Shown here: piece after piece, positions 13,324-20,563 of the stretch
How the letters are laid out: each line of letters starts with the position of its first letter
How positions within the stretch are numbered: position 1 is the first letter of the stretch
Source of the DNA: GCA-2733415 sp965178635
GTDB taxonomy: Bacteria > Bacteroidota > Bacteroidia > Flavobacteriales > Flavobacteriaceae
DNA: 21,286 bases
Direction of reading: 5' to 3'
Assembly: GCA_965178635.1 (NCBI GenBank)
Contig: CBCXVT010000007.1
Coordinates: 1-21,286, forward strand
Program-made: the position numbers and the translations under genes
Notes under the pieces: generated by a model
What the model was told of the DNA's origin: nothing
Database searches by the model: none
The model's input: the letters and a program-made list of their open reading frames with translations, nothing else

Positions 13324-15903
13324 TTAATTTCTAAATACCAATTCACCATCAAAAGCATCTAAGAGAATTACGCTATTAGTTGTCACTTTACCAGAAAGGA
13401 TATCTTTAGATAATTGATTTAACACTAAGCGCTGTATAACCCGTTTTACTGGTCTTGCCCCAAATTGCGGATCATAACCTTTATCAGCTAATAATGTAAC
13501 TGCTTCTTGAGTAGCATCTAAAGTAATCTGTTGTTCTCCAACTAATTTCTTCACCCAGTTTAATTGTAGGTGAACAATTTGTTCAATATCAGATTTACTA
13601 AGTGGTGTAAATAATACAATGTCATCTATACGGTTTATAAACTCTGGTCTGACAGTTTGTTTTAACAAACCTAAAACTTCAAGTTTAGCAACTTCAATAG
13701 CTGTATCTAAATCTGGTATAGCCGTAAATTTATCTTCTATAATACTACTCCCCATATTAGAAGTCATGATGATAATGGTGTTTTTAAAATCGGCTATTCT
13801 ACCTTTATTATCAGTTAATCGCCCTTCATCTAATACTTGTAATAAAATATTAAAAGTGTCTGGGTGTGCTTTTTCAATTTCATCTAATAAAACAACAGAA
13901 TAGGGGCGTTGTCTAACTGCTTCAGTCAATTGTCCACCTTCATCATAACCTACATAACCAGGAGGCGCACCAACTAGTCTACTCACGGCATGTTTTTCTT
14001 GATATTCACTCATGTCAATGCGTGTCATAGCATTTTCATCATCAAACAAATAGTTCGCTAAAGATTTTGCTAACTCAGTTTTACCAACTCCTGTGGTCCC
14101 TAGAAATAAAAAGGACCCGATTGGTTTTTTAGGATCTTGTAACCCAGCTCTAGAACGACGGATAGCGTCAGATACAGCTTCTATAGCTTCATTTTGTCCG
14201 ACCACACGCTTGTGTAATTCAGTTTCTAATTGTAATAATTTCTCACGTTCAGATTGTAGCATTTTACTTACTGGAATACCTGTCCATTTAGCAACAATTT
14301 CTGCAACATCATCATTGGTGACTTCTTCTTTTATTAACGCATTTTTTTGCTGTGCAGCCAAAGTTATTTTTAAAGCATCCAGTTTTTCTTGGGTCTCCTT
14401 AATTTTACCATAACGTAATTCTGCAACGGCACCGTAATTTCCTTCTCTTTCCGCGCGTTCAGCTTCTAATTTATAAGTTTCAATGGCTTCTTTTGCAGCT
14501 TGAACTTCTTCTACAACAGATTTTTCACTTTCCCATTTGGCGTTTATAACATTACGCTCATCTTTTAAATTAGCTAATTCATGATGTAATGCTTTAAGTT
14601 TTACTTTATCATTCTCACGCTTAATAGCTTCAATTTCAATTTCTAGTTGCATGATTTTACGATCAAGAGCATCTAAATCTTCTGGTTTAGAATTCATTTC
14701 CATACGTAATTTTGACGCTGCTTCATCAATTAAATCAATAGCTTTATCTGGTAAAAATCTGTTGGTAATATACCGTTGCGATAATTTTACCGCAGCAATT
14801 ATGGCCTCATCTTTTATTTGAACTTTATGATGTGCTTCGTATTTATCTTTTATTCCTCTCAAAATTGAAATAGCACTTTCTGTATCTGGTTCATCAACAG
14901 TAATTTTTTGAAAACGTCTTTCTAAAGCCTTATCCTTTTCAAAATATTTTTGATATTCATCTAAAGTAGTTGCTCCGATAGCACGTAATTCACCTCTGGC
15001 CAATGCAGGTTTTAAAATATTTGCAGCATCCATAGCACCTTGTCCGCCACCTGCACCAACAAGTGTATGAATTTCATCTATGAATAAAACAATATCACCA
15101 TCTGAAGATGTTACTTCTTTAATTACAGCTTTTAAACGTTCTTCAAACTCTCCTTTAAACTTAGCCCCTGCAATAAGAGCTCCCATATCTAAGGAATAAA
15201 TAACTTTATCTTTTAAATTTTCGGGTACATCACCTTGAATAATTCTGTGTGCTAATCCTTCGGCAATAGCAGTTTTTCCTACTCCAGGTTCACCAACTAG
15301 CATAGGGTTGTTTTTTGTTCTTCTGGATAATATTTGAAGTATGCGACGGATTTCTTCATCACGACCAATTACTGGATCAAGTTTACCTGTTTCTGCTAAT
15401 TCATTCAAATTTAAAGCGTATTTACTTAATGAATTGTAGGTTTCTTCGGCTGATTGAGAGGTGACACGTTCGCCATTTCTCAATTCAGTAATAGCGCTTT
15501 CTAAAGCACTTAGAGTGACACCTTGATCTTTTAAAATTTGTGCAACTTTGCTTTTTGATTTGAAAATAGCTACAATTAAATGTTCAACAGAAACAAATTC
15601 GTCAGTCATTTTTTTAGCAATGATTGCTGCGTTATTCAAAGTTTCCGAAGCAACTCTAGACAATTGAATTTGCCCTCCCGAAACTTTAGAACAACTTTTC
15701 AATTGGCTATCAATAAGTTGTTCAAATAACTGAATATTCACATTTAATTTCTTTAAAAGGTAAGGAGTTACATTCTCATCAGTAGTTAATATAGCTTTGA
15801 AAATGTGCTCATTTTGAATCTCTTGATGCGTGAATTCTTGAGCCAATTGTTGTGCTTTTTGAATTACTTCTTGAGATTTTATAGTGAAATTATTAAAGTT
15901 CAT
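13324..15903 (-). CDS. clpB: ATP-dependent disaggregase chaperone ClpB
   Basis: ClpB is a hexameric AAA+ unfoldase that, with DnaK, pulls proteins out of heat-induced aggregates in the cytosol. The 859-residue length matches E. coli ClpB (857). Domains in order are the Clp N-domain (1-145), the first AAA+ module, the coiled-coil middle domain (about 400-525, the ClpB-specific insert) and the second AAA+ module. The first module has Walker A GEPGVGKT (204-211), Walker B VLFIDE (272-277) and arginine fingers R329/R330. The second has Walker A GTTGVGKT (602-609) and YQEKHAVSRLVGAPPGYVGY. The IGF/L ClpP-binding loop is not evident, as expected for ClpB. It is divergent from brxC with a 153-bp shared control region containing two CATTTTGACT repeats, and is likely stress-induced. 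Confidence 0.97.
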   Translation of the reverse strand: MNFNNFTIKSQEVIQKAQQLAQEFTHQEIQNEHIFKAILTTDENVTPYLLKKLNVNIQLFEQLIDSQLKSCSKVSGGQIQLSRVASETLNNAAIIAKKMTDEFVSVEHLIVAIFKSKSKVAQILKDQGVTLSALESAITELRNGERVTSQSAEETYNSLSKYALNLNELAETGKLDPVIGRDEEIRRILQILSRRTKNNPMLVGEPGVGKTAIAEGLAHRIIQGDVPENLKDKVIYSLDMGALIAGAKFKGEFEERLKAVIKEVTSSDGDIVLFIDEIHTLVGAGGGQGAMDAANILKPALARGELRAIGATTLDEYQKYFEKDKALERRFQKITVDEPDTESAISILRGIKDKYEAHHKVQIKDEAIIAAVKLSQRYITNRFLPDKAIDLIDEAASKLRMEMNSKPEDLDALDRKIMQLEIEIEAIKRENDKVKLKALHHELANLKDERNVINAKWESEKSVVEEVQAAKEAIETYKLEAERAEREGNYGAVAELRYGKIKETQEKLDALKITLAAQQKNALIKEEVTNDDVAEIVAKWTGIPVSKMLQSEREKLLQLETELHKRVVGQNEAIEAVSDAIRRSRAGLQDPKKPIGSFLFLGTTGVGKTELAKSLANYLFDDENAMTRIDMSEYQEKHAVSRLVGAPPGYVGYDEGGQLTEAVRQRPYSVVLLDEIEKAHPDTFNILLQVLDEGRLTDNKGRIADFKNTIIIMTSNMGSSIIEDKFTAIPDLDTAIEVAKLEVLGLLKQTVRPEFINRIDDIVLFTPLSKSDIEQIVHLQLNWVKKLVGEQQITLDATQEAVTLLADKGYDPQFGARPVKRVIQRLVLNQLSKDILSGKVTTNSVILLDAFDGELVFRN

Positions 15904-15964
15904 AATACTTAATTTTAATGTTCATTAGGGTAATATCAACTTTTAGTCCAAACATGATTTCCGT

Positions 15965-16006
15965 CATTTTGACTTGTTATTTTGTAAAATAGCAGCCATT
16001 TTGACT
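15965..16006. promoter_or_regulatory. Two identical CATTTTGACT repeats in the clpB/brxC divergent region
   Basis: CATTTTGACT occurs at 15965-15974 and 15997-16006, starting 32 bp apart (three helical turns). The first sits in the dyad GTCA-TTT-TGAC. Between them lies ATTTTgtAAAAT. A minus-strand TATTTTAC box (15991-15984) for clpB falls between the copies. The second copy also supplies the -33 box of brxC. Confidence 0.5.
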
Positions 16007-16034
16007 GTAATTGTAAGGAATTAGATTATTTTTG
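16001..16034 (+). promoter_or_regulatory. Promoter of brxC
   Basis: TTG (16001-16003) is followed after 23 bases by TATTTTTG (16027-16034), an exact TAnnTTTG box. ATG 16057 lies 22 bp further downstream. Confidence 0.5.
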
Positions 16035-16056
16035 GACTATAAGCTAAAAGTAAGAT

Positions 16057-16446
16057 ATGGGATTATTTACAAAACTATTTGGAAATTCAGGTGAGCAAAA
16101 AGAAGAAAAGGTATTGCCTTGGATTTTCTTAACGTCTGTTGATCAGTTAGAAGAGATAGAAAGAAAATCATTTAAAAAACCTCAAATAATTTTCAAGCAT
16201 TCTACACGATGTAGTATTAGTAGTATATCGATGAATAAATTTGTTAAAAACTATAACATTGCTCAGCAAGATGCCGATTTGTACTATTTAGACTTATTGA
16301 ATTACAGGGAGGTTTCTAATGAGGTAGGGTACAAGTTTCAAATACAGCATCAATCACCACAAGTTATTGTTGTTAAAGATGGTGCTGCAGTTTATGATGC
16401 GTCACACTATGCAATACAAACGCATAAGATTTTAGAAGTGATTTAA
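16057..16446 (+). CDS. Monothiol bacilliredoxin BrxC (YtxJ / DUF2847 family)
   Basis: This 129-residue thioredoxin-fold protein removes bacillithiol from mixed disulfides on proteins, a repair role known for YtxJ/BrxC in Bacillus; many Bacteroidetes also make bacillithiol. The active site is IIFKHSTRCSISSISM (44-59) with a single Cys at C52, matching the monothiol TCxIS pattern of the family. The cis-Pro region QSPQVIVVKDG and the C-terminal helix are present. ATG 16057 follows a well-placed promoter. It is divergent from clpB and shares a repeat-bearing control region, so both may respond to oxidative or heat stress. No bshA/B/C gene is in the window. Confidence 0.88.
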   Translation: MGLFTKLFGNSGEQKEEKVLPWIFLTSVDQLEEIERKSFKKPQIIFKHSTRCSISSISMNKFVKNYNIAQQDADLYYLDLLNYREVSNEVGYKFQIQHQSPQVIVVKDGAAVYDASHYAIQTHKILEVI

Positions 16447-16478
16447 CTTTCCCCAAAGTTAAAAACAGTTCTAAGAAT

Positions 16479-16508
16479 AAAAAGCGACCAAGTTATGGTC
16501 GCTTTTTT
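16479..16508. terminator. Bidirectional terminator between brxC and the Arc-like gene
   Basis: AAAAAGCGACCA (16479-16490) pairs perfectly with TGGTCGCTTTTT (16496-16507) over a 5-nt loop, with T tracts on both strands. It lies between convergent genes. Confidence 0.9.
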
Positions 16509-16509
16509 G

Positions 16510-16683
16510 TTAATTTTTATCAGATTCTTTTTTAATTGCAGCTCGTTTGGCCTGTTTTAAACTTTGCATAAGCATCCATTCTATTTGACCATTCGTGCTT
16601 CTGAATTCATCGGAAGCCCATTTTTCAATAGCTTTTAACATATCTTCGTTTAATCGCAAAGCGAATGCTTTTTTCTTAGACAT
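16510..16683 (-). CDS. Arc-like ribbon-helix-helix DNA-binding protein
   Basis: This is a 57-residue protein. KKKAFALRLNEDML looks like the DNA-contacting beta strand and start of helix A, and STNGQIEWMLMQSLKQ like helix B of an Arc/MetJ-type ribbon-helix-helix dimer. ATG 16683 is preferred over an in-frame ATG at 16737. The extra 18 residues would lie entirely over the DUF4177 gene in another frame, and the RHH fold begins right at MSKKKAFALRL. The start is one base after the stop of DUF4177 and follows SPFH, so it is third in a compact operon. It probably represses its own operon; repeats suited to that lie at 17727-17756. A role as antitoxin was considered, but no toxin gene is seen. Confidence 0.8.
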   Translation of the reverse strand: MSKKKAFALRLNEDMLKAIEKWASDEFRSTNGQIEWMLMQSLKQAKRAAIKKESDKN

Positions 16684-16684
16684 C

Positions 16685-16843
16685 TTATCTGTTTTTGTCT
16701 CTTTCAATAATAACCATGCTATAGTTAGGGCCAACATGTTTTAATACCCATCCTTCTCTTGCATATTTATTTAATAACTCTTCCATTTTTCCATTCCAAT
16801 TTCCAAGCCCGAGTTTTGGTTTAACAACTTTATATTCTTTCAT
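16685..16843 (-). CDS. Small DUF4177-like protein
   Basis: A 52-residue open reading frame starts at ATG 16843 and ends with TAA at 16687-16685. It reads MKEYKVVKPKLGLGN, then a middle segment EELLNKYAREGWVLKHVG, then VIIERDKNR. The pattern of an N-terminal KVV strand, a helix ending in Lxx.A.EGWxL, and a C-terminal strand ending in ER is that of DUF4177. It starts 3 bp after the SPFH stop and ends 1 bp before the Arc-like start, so its position in the operon supports a real gene despite its size. Function unknown; members commonly accompany membrane or SPFH-type proteins. Confidence 0.8.
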   Translation of the reverse strand: MKEYKVVKPKLGLGNWNGKMEELLNKYAREGWVLKHVGPNYSMVIIERDKNR

Positions 16844-16846
16844 ATT

Positions 16847-17710
16847 TTAATGATTTAAAGTCCCGGTATTTAAGACTGGTGAAGCGTCTTTGTCACCACA
16901 TAATATAACCATTAAGTTACTAACCATAGCTGCTTTCCTGTCTTCATCTAAATCAACAATTTCTTTTTTTCCTAATTCTTCTAAAGCCATTTCTACCATG
17001 CTTACAGCACCTTGAACAATTTTATGCCTCGCTGCAACTATTGCGGTTGCTTGTTGACGTTTTAACATGGCATTTGCAATTTCTTGAGCATAAGCCAAAT
17101 AACCAATTCTAGCTTCTAATACTTGAATACCTGCAATAGATAATCGCTCTTCAATTTCTTTTTCAAGTGCATCACTAACTTCATTAACACTTGAACGTAA
17201 TGTGATGTCTTCTTTATGACCTTCATCTGCAAAATTATCATAAGGATACATGCTAGCTAATTTTCTAACCGCAGCATCAGTTTGTACTCGTACAAAGTTT
17301 TCAAAATTATCCACATCAAAAGCGGCTTTATAAGTGTCTTCAACCTTCCATACTAAAATTGTACTAATCATTATTGGGTTACCTAATTTATCATTAACTT
17401 TTAAACGTTCGCTATCAAAGTTACTAGCACGTAAAGAAATTTTCTTTTTTGTGTAGAAAGGGTTAGCCCAATACAGCCCATTTTTTTTCACTGTACCGAT
17501 GTATTTACCAAATAGCAATAATACTCTAGAGTTGTTTGGTTGTACTAATACAAAACCAGGAATTATAATAAAAACAGGCAATACAATGGTAATTATAAAT
17601 AACGGATTTTCTGTTATTATCATTGCTGTAATGCTTCCTGCAACCATTGCAAAAAATAAAAACAACATTAAATAGCCATTAGCTAATGTGATAATTTTTT
17701 CTTCTTTCAT
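16847..17710 (-). CDS. SPFH/band-7 domain membrane protein
   Basis: This 287-residue protein has two N-terminal hydrophobic helices (about 12-32 and 36-56). The SPFH domain follows (about 57-245): GFVLVQPNNSRVLLLFGKYIGTV opens it, then GLYWANPF, VWKVEDTYKAAFDV and IQVLEARIGYLAYAQEIANA. SPFH proteins (stomatin, flotillin, HflK/C) form membrane-attached oligomeric scaffolds that organise lipids or proteases. It is the first gene of a three-gene operon with DUF4177 and an Arc-like regulator, spaced 3 and 1 bp apart. An HflC role is unlikely because there is no HflK partner and the neighbourhood differs. The process it serves is unknown. Confidence 0.88.
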   Translation of the reverse strand: MKEEKIITLANGYLMLFLFFAMVAGSITAMIITENPLFIITIVLPVFIIIPGFVLVQPNNSRVLLLFGKYIGTVKKNGLYWANPFYTKKKISLRASNFDSERLKVNDKLGNPIMISTILVWKVEDTYKAAFDVDNFENFVRVQTDAAVRKLASMYPYDNFADEGHKEDITLRSSVNEVSDALEKEIEERLSIAGIQVLEARIGYLAYAQEIANAMLKRQQATAIVAARHKIVQGAVSMVEMALEELGKKEIVDLDEDRKAAMVSNLMVILCGDKDASPVLNTGTLNH

Positions 17711-17726
17711 AAGTGTAAATTTAAAG

Positions 17727-17756
17727 TGATATCAAAATGATATTATAAATATATCA
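17727..17756. promoter_or_regulatory. TGATAT repeat cluster upstream of the SPFH operon
   Basis: TGATATCA (17727-17734) and TGATATTA (17738-17745) start 11 bp apart, and an inverted copy TATATCA lies at 17750-17756. A TATATTTA -7-like box on the minus strand (17753-17746) is embedded. Half-sites one turn apart suit ribbon-helix-helix binding. Confidence 0.45.
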
Positions 17757-17806
17757 ATAATTTGTATATGAATTATGATTTAAACTAATTATATTTTATC
17801 ATAAAT

Positions 17807-17838
17807 AAAAAAAGGGATTTCAAATTTGAAATCCCTTT
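17807..17838 (-). terminator. Terminator of the lipoprotein gene
   Basis: AAAGGGATTTCAAA and TTTGAAATCCCTTT form a perfect 14-bp-arm palindrome (17811-17838). On the minus strand it is followed by a run of seven T, just after the lipoprotein stop. Confidence 0.85.
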
Positions 17839-17859
17839 ACTGATAATTAGTACTATAAA

Positions 17860-19044
17860 TTACCTAAAATGCTGATTGGTAATAATGTGTTTGAGTTTCG
17901 CTTTTAAATCTTCGCCGGAATCAAATATCATTTGTTCATTAGTAGGGAACGGGACAACTCTTTGATTTATTAACCCCGTATAAATATCATCTAAAGCATT
18001 TCTGTCACCATTATAAGTTGCATAGCGATGTTCAAAAATAAATTCGCTTTCTAAAGGGAAGGTATCAATAAGTTGCTTGGTTACTAAATCTTTATAAAAC
18101 ACCTGACCTGTTACTTGTACAGATTTAAATTGTGTAAACTCATGTACCTCACAAACAATAGTTTTGTATTTATCAATTTTTATAGGGTTACCTAAACTGT
18201 CTTTTACGACATTTCCATTATTATCTAATAAGGTTTCTTTACCATCGGCAATTTGTTTCTCACGAATAATTTGACGTTCTTTTACTTGTTCAGGCGAAAT
18301 ATTGATATCTCTTAAATTGATTTGCATACTGAAATCATAGGGATTTCCTTTCACTTTAGTATTGTGGTAGACGGTCCATAAATCATTTAATCCATATGTT
18401 CCAAAATTCAATAAGTCTTCTTCTAAACGCTTAGGGATTACTTTGTTAGTTTCGTTTTTAATATCAACAATAACAAAATCAGTTCCTTTAATATGAGCCT
18501 CATCAATTAAACTCCTCGTATTTTTATAGTTAGGATTGATTTTATCTAGATATGTGAAATCATCATAAGCTTGTCTGTATCCAAACTTGCTTGTAGAGTT
18601 CATTAATTTATTTGCATTTTTATACAAATACGCGGATAATTGGTTTTTAGTGTCAATAATCCTAGAAGAGTAGTTATTGAATTTAAATTGTGCATTTCTA
18701 TTCTCATCCATGATATATAATGGGAGGATAGGTTTTATTTTTTCTTGTCTGCTATTCAATTGTTGGTAGATGTTATAAACCTCCTCTAATTGCGCTTCAT
18801 TACCATCTTTTGTTAGAAAATCGATACGTTCTAGGTCACGTTTATTTGCTTTAGCATAAGCACTTTCTAACATTGTAATATAGGCCTGTTTTCCTTTTTT
18901 TTCTTTATTAGTCCTCAGGTTTTTTAATGCAATGTTTATGGCTTGGTTATAATTTCCAGAATTTAGAGCTTCCTCAGTTTTTTTAACCGAGCTACAAGCA
19001 ATAATTAAACTTAGCGAGAATGCTGCAAGTAATAGTTTTTTCAT
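17860..19044 (-). CDS. Uncharacterised lipoprotein with TPR-like N-terminus
   Basis: This is a 394-residue protein. MKKLLLAAFSLSLIIAC ends in a lipobox with Cys17, so it is lipid-anchored. Residues 22-45 (TEEALNSGNYNQAINIALKN) resemble one TPR helix pair, and helices continue to about residue 190. The C-terminal half is beta-rich (TDFVIVDIKNETNKVIPKRL, ICEVHEFTQFKSVQVTGQVF) without a recognised catalytic motif. I do not recognise the family. It is a single gene between two terminators, one at each end, so it is probably transcribed alone. Confidence 0.75.
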   Translation of the reverse strand: MKKLLLAAFSLSLIIACSSVKKTEEALNSGNYNQAINIALKNLRTNKEKKGKQAYITMLESAYAKANKRDLERIDFLTKDGNEAQLEEVYNIYQQLNSRQEKIKPILPLYIMDENRNAQFKFNNYSSRIIDTKNQLSAYLYKNANKLMNSTSKFGYRQAYDDFTYLDKINPNYKNTRSLIDEAHIKGTDFVIVDIKNETNKVIPKRLEEDLLNFGTYGLNDLWTVYHNTKVKGNPYDFSMQINLRDINISPEQVKERQIIREKQIADGKETLLDNNGNVVKDSLGNPIKIDKYKTIVCEVHEFTQFKSVQVTGQVFYKDLVTKQLIDTFPLESEFIFEHRYATYNGDRNALDDIYTGLINQRVVPFPTNEQMIFDSGEDLKAKLKHIITNQHFR

Positions 19045-19093
19045 GATGGTGTTTTTATGTGATTGCTAACAATCCAAATCTTATGCCAAAAGC

Positions 19094-19120
19094 AAAAAAA
19101 AAGCCGCTATTTAGCGGCTT
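19094..19120 (-). terminator. Terminator of the fumarylacetoacetase gene
   Basis: AAGCCGCTA and TAGCGGCTT pair over a TT loop (19101-19120). On the minus strand nine T follow. It lies 29 bp after the fumarylacetoacetase stop. Confidence 0.85.
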
Positions 19121-19149
19121 AAATATACAATTATTTTGATAGTGAATTT

Positions 19150-20442
19150 TTATTTATGTTTTGATTTATCCCAAACAGGTAATAATTTAGTAGATACTTC
19201 ACCAAAACCAATTCGTGTAATACCATTATCACAGTATCCAGTCATGATTACAGTATCGTTATCATTGATGAATTTTCGTTCAGTACCATCATTTAGTTTC
19301 ACAGGTTTTTCACCTCGCCATGATAATTCTAACATAGAACCGTACGAGTCTGGAGTTTTTCCAGAAATAGTTCCAGATCCCATCATATCACCAGAATTAA
19401 CGGGGCAGCCATTAACTGTATGATGAGCTAATTGTTGTGACATGTTCCAATACATGTATTTGAAGTTAGATTTAGAAACCGTAGTTGGCATGCTATTTTC
19501 TGGTTGTATAGCCACTTCTAAATTTATATCATAACTCTTATCTCCGGAGTATTGTAAATAGTCTAATTGTGGTTTTAAAGGTTTAGGACCAGCACATCTG
19601 TACGGTTCTAAAGCATCTAAAGTTACAATCCATGGTGAAATTGAAGAGGCGAAGTTTTTTGCTAAGAATGGCCCTAATGGTACATATTCCCATTTCTGAA
19701 TATCTCTTGCGCTCCAGTCATTAAATACGACCATTCCGAAAATGTGCTCTTCAGCTTCATCAACAGGAATTGGTTCTCCTAAATGATTTGCTGCAGTTGT
19801 AATAAATGCAGTTTCCAATTCAAAATCAACTAATCGTGATGGTCCATAAACAGGAGTGTCACTATCAGCAGGTAGGGTTTGTCCCATTGGTCTGTGTACT
19901 GGTACGCCAGAAGGAATTATAGAAGAACTTCTACCATGATACCCTACTGGAATGTGTAACCAGTTAGGAAGTAATGCATTATTTGGATCTCTAAACATAG
20001 TCCCCACATTTGTGGCATGTTCTATACTTGAATAGAAATCGGTATAATCACCAATTTGTACAGGAAGTTGCATTTCAACATCTTCCATTCTAAATATAAT
20101 TTTGTCTTTATGAACAGGGTTATCTCTTAAGCTTCCATTTTTAGTATCGAAAACTTCAGCAATTCTATTTCGTACTAAACGCCAAGTTTTACGCCCGTCA
20201 GCAATAAAATCATTTAAGGTGTCTTGTAAAAAGATGTCTTCTGTTAAAGGCACACCTTCAAAATACCCTAATTGATGTAAAGCACCAAGGTCAATGGCAA
20301 AATCGCCAATTCTTGTACCAATAGTAATAATATCATCTTTTGTAATAAATACTCCGAACGGAATATTCTGTATAGGAAAATGAGAATCTTCGTCTACTTT
20401 TAACCAACTTATACGTTTTGGGTTATTTGCAGTAATATCCAT
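19150..20442 (-). CDS. fahA: Fumarylacetoacetase
   Basis: This enzyme hydrolyses 4-fumarylacetoacetate to fumarate and acetoacetate, the last step of tyrosine/homogentisate breakdown. The 430-residue length is close to animal FAH (about 419). Every key residue of mouse FAH is found at a constant offset of +9: metal ligands D135, E208, E210 and D242, catalytic H142, and R246 and K262. Motifs are DFYSSIEHATNVGTMFR (135-151), VDFELETAF (205-213) and NDWSARDIQKWEYVPLGPF (241-259). The N-terminal small domain carries GVFITKDD. It is a lone gene with its own terminator, divergent from glyA; no hmgA or hppD is inside the window. Confidence 0.96.
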   Translation of the reverse strand: MDITANNPKRISWLKVDEDSHFPIQNIPFGVFITKDDIITIGTRIGDFAIDLGALHQLGYFEGVPLTEDIFLQDTLNDFIADGRKTWRLVRNRIAEVFDTKNGSLRDNPVHKDKIIFRMEDVEMQLPVQIGDYTDFYSSIEHATNVGTMFRDPNNALLPNWLHIPVGYHGRSSSIIPSGVPVHRPMGQTLPADSDTPVYGPSRLVDFELETAFITTAANHLGEPIPVDEAEEHIFGMVVFNDWSARDIQKWEYVPLGPFLAKNFASSISPWIVTLDALEPYRCAGPKPLKPQLDYLQYSGDKSYDINLEVAIQPENSMPTTVSKSNFKYMYWNMSQQLAHHTVNGCPVNSGDMMGSGTISGKTPDSYGSMLELSWRGEKPVKLNDGTERKFINDNDTVIMTGYCDNGITRIGFGEVSTKLLPVWDKSKHK

Positions 20443-20531
20443 TTTATTGTTTTATGTTTTTTATAAAAATACGTGTAATTCAAAGCTACATAATTTTTTA
20501 TTTTTCCACCTATAAAAACTAATGAATTTTA

Positions 20532-20539
20532 TACTTTTG
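20532..20539 (+). promoter_or_regulatory. TAnnTTTG -7 box of glyA
   Basis: TACTTTTG is an exact match to TAnnTTTG and lies 24 bp before ATG 20564. No clear TTTG -33 box is visible upstream. Confidence 0.45.
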
Positions 20540-20563
20540 AGCATTATTTATAAAACAACAATT

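Noticed and set aside
14093..14413. Plus-strand open frames inside clpB, including one of 106 residues
   Set aside because: They are antisense to highly conserved ClpB sequence and have serine/cysteine-rich translations typical of shadow frames.
16510..16737. A 75-residue version of the Arc-like protein starting at ATG 16737
   Set aside because: The extra 18 residues run through the DUF4177 gene in a different frame, and the ribbon-helix-helix fold begins at the internal ATG 16683, one base after the DUF4177 stop.
16510..16843. Toxin-antitoxin pair made of DUF4177 and the Arc-like protein
   Set aside because: DUF4177 is not a known toxin family, no nuclease or kinase motif is visible, and both genes are tied to the SPFH gene by very short gaps.
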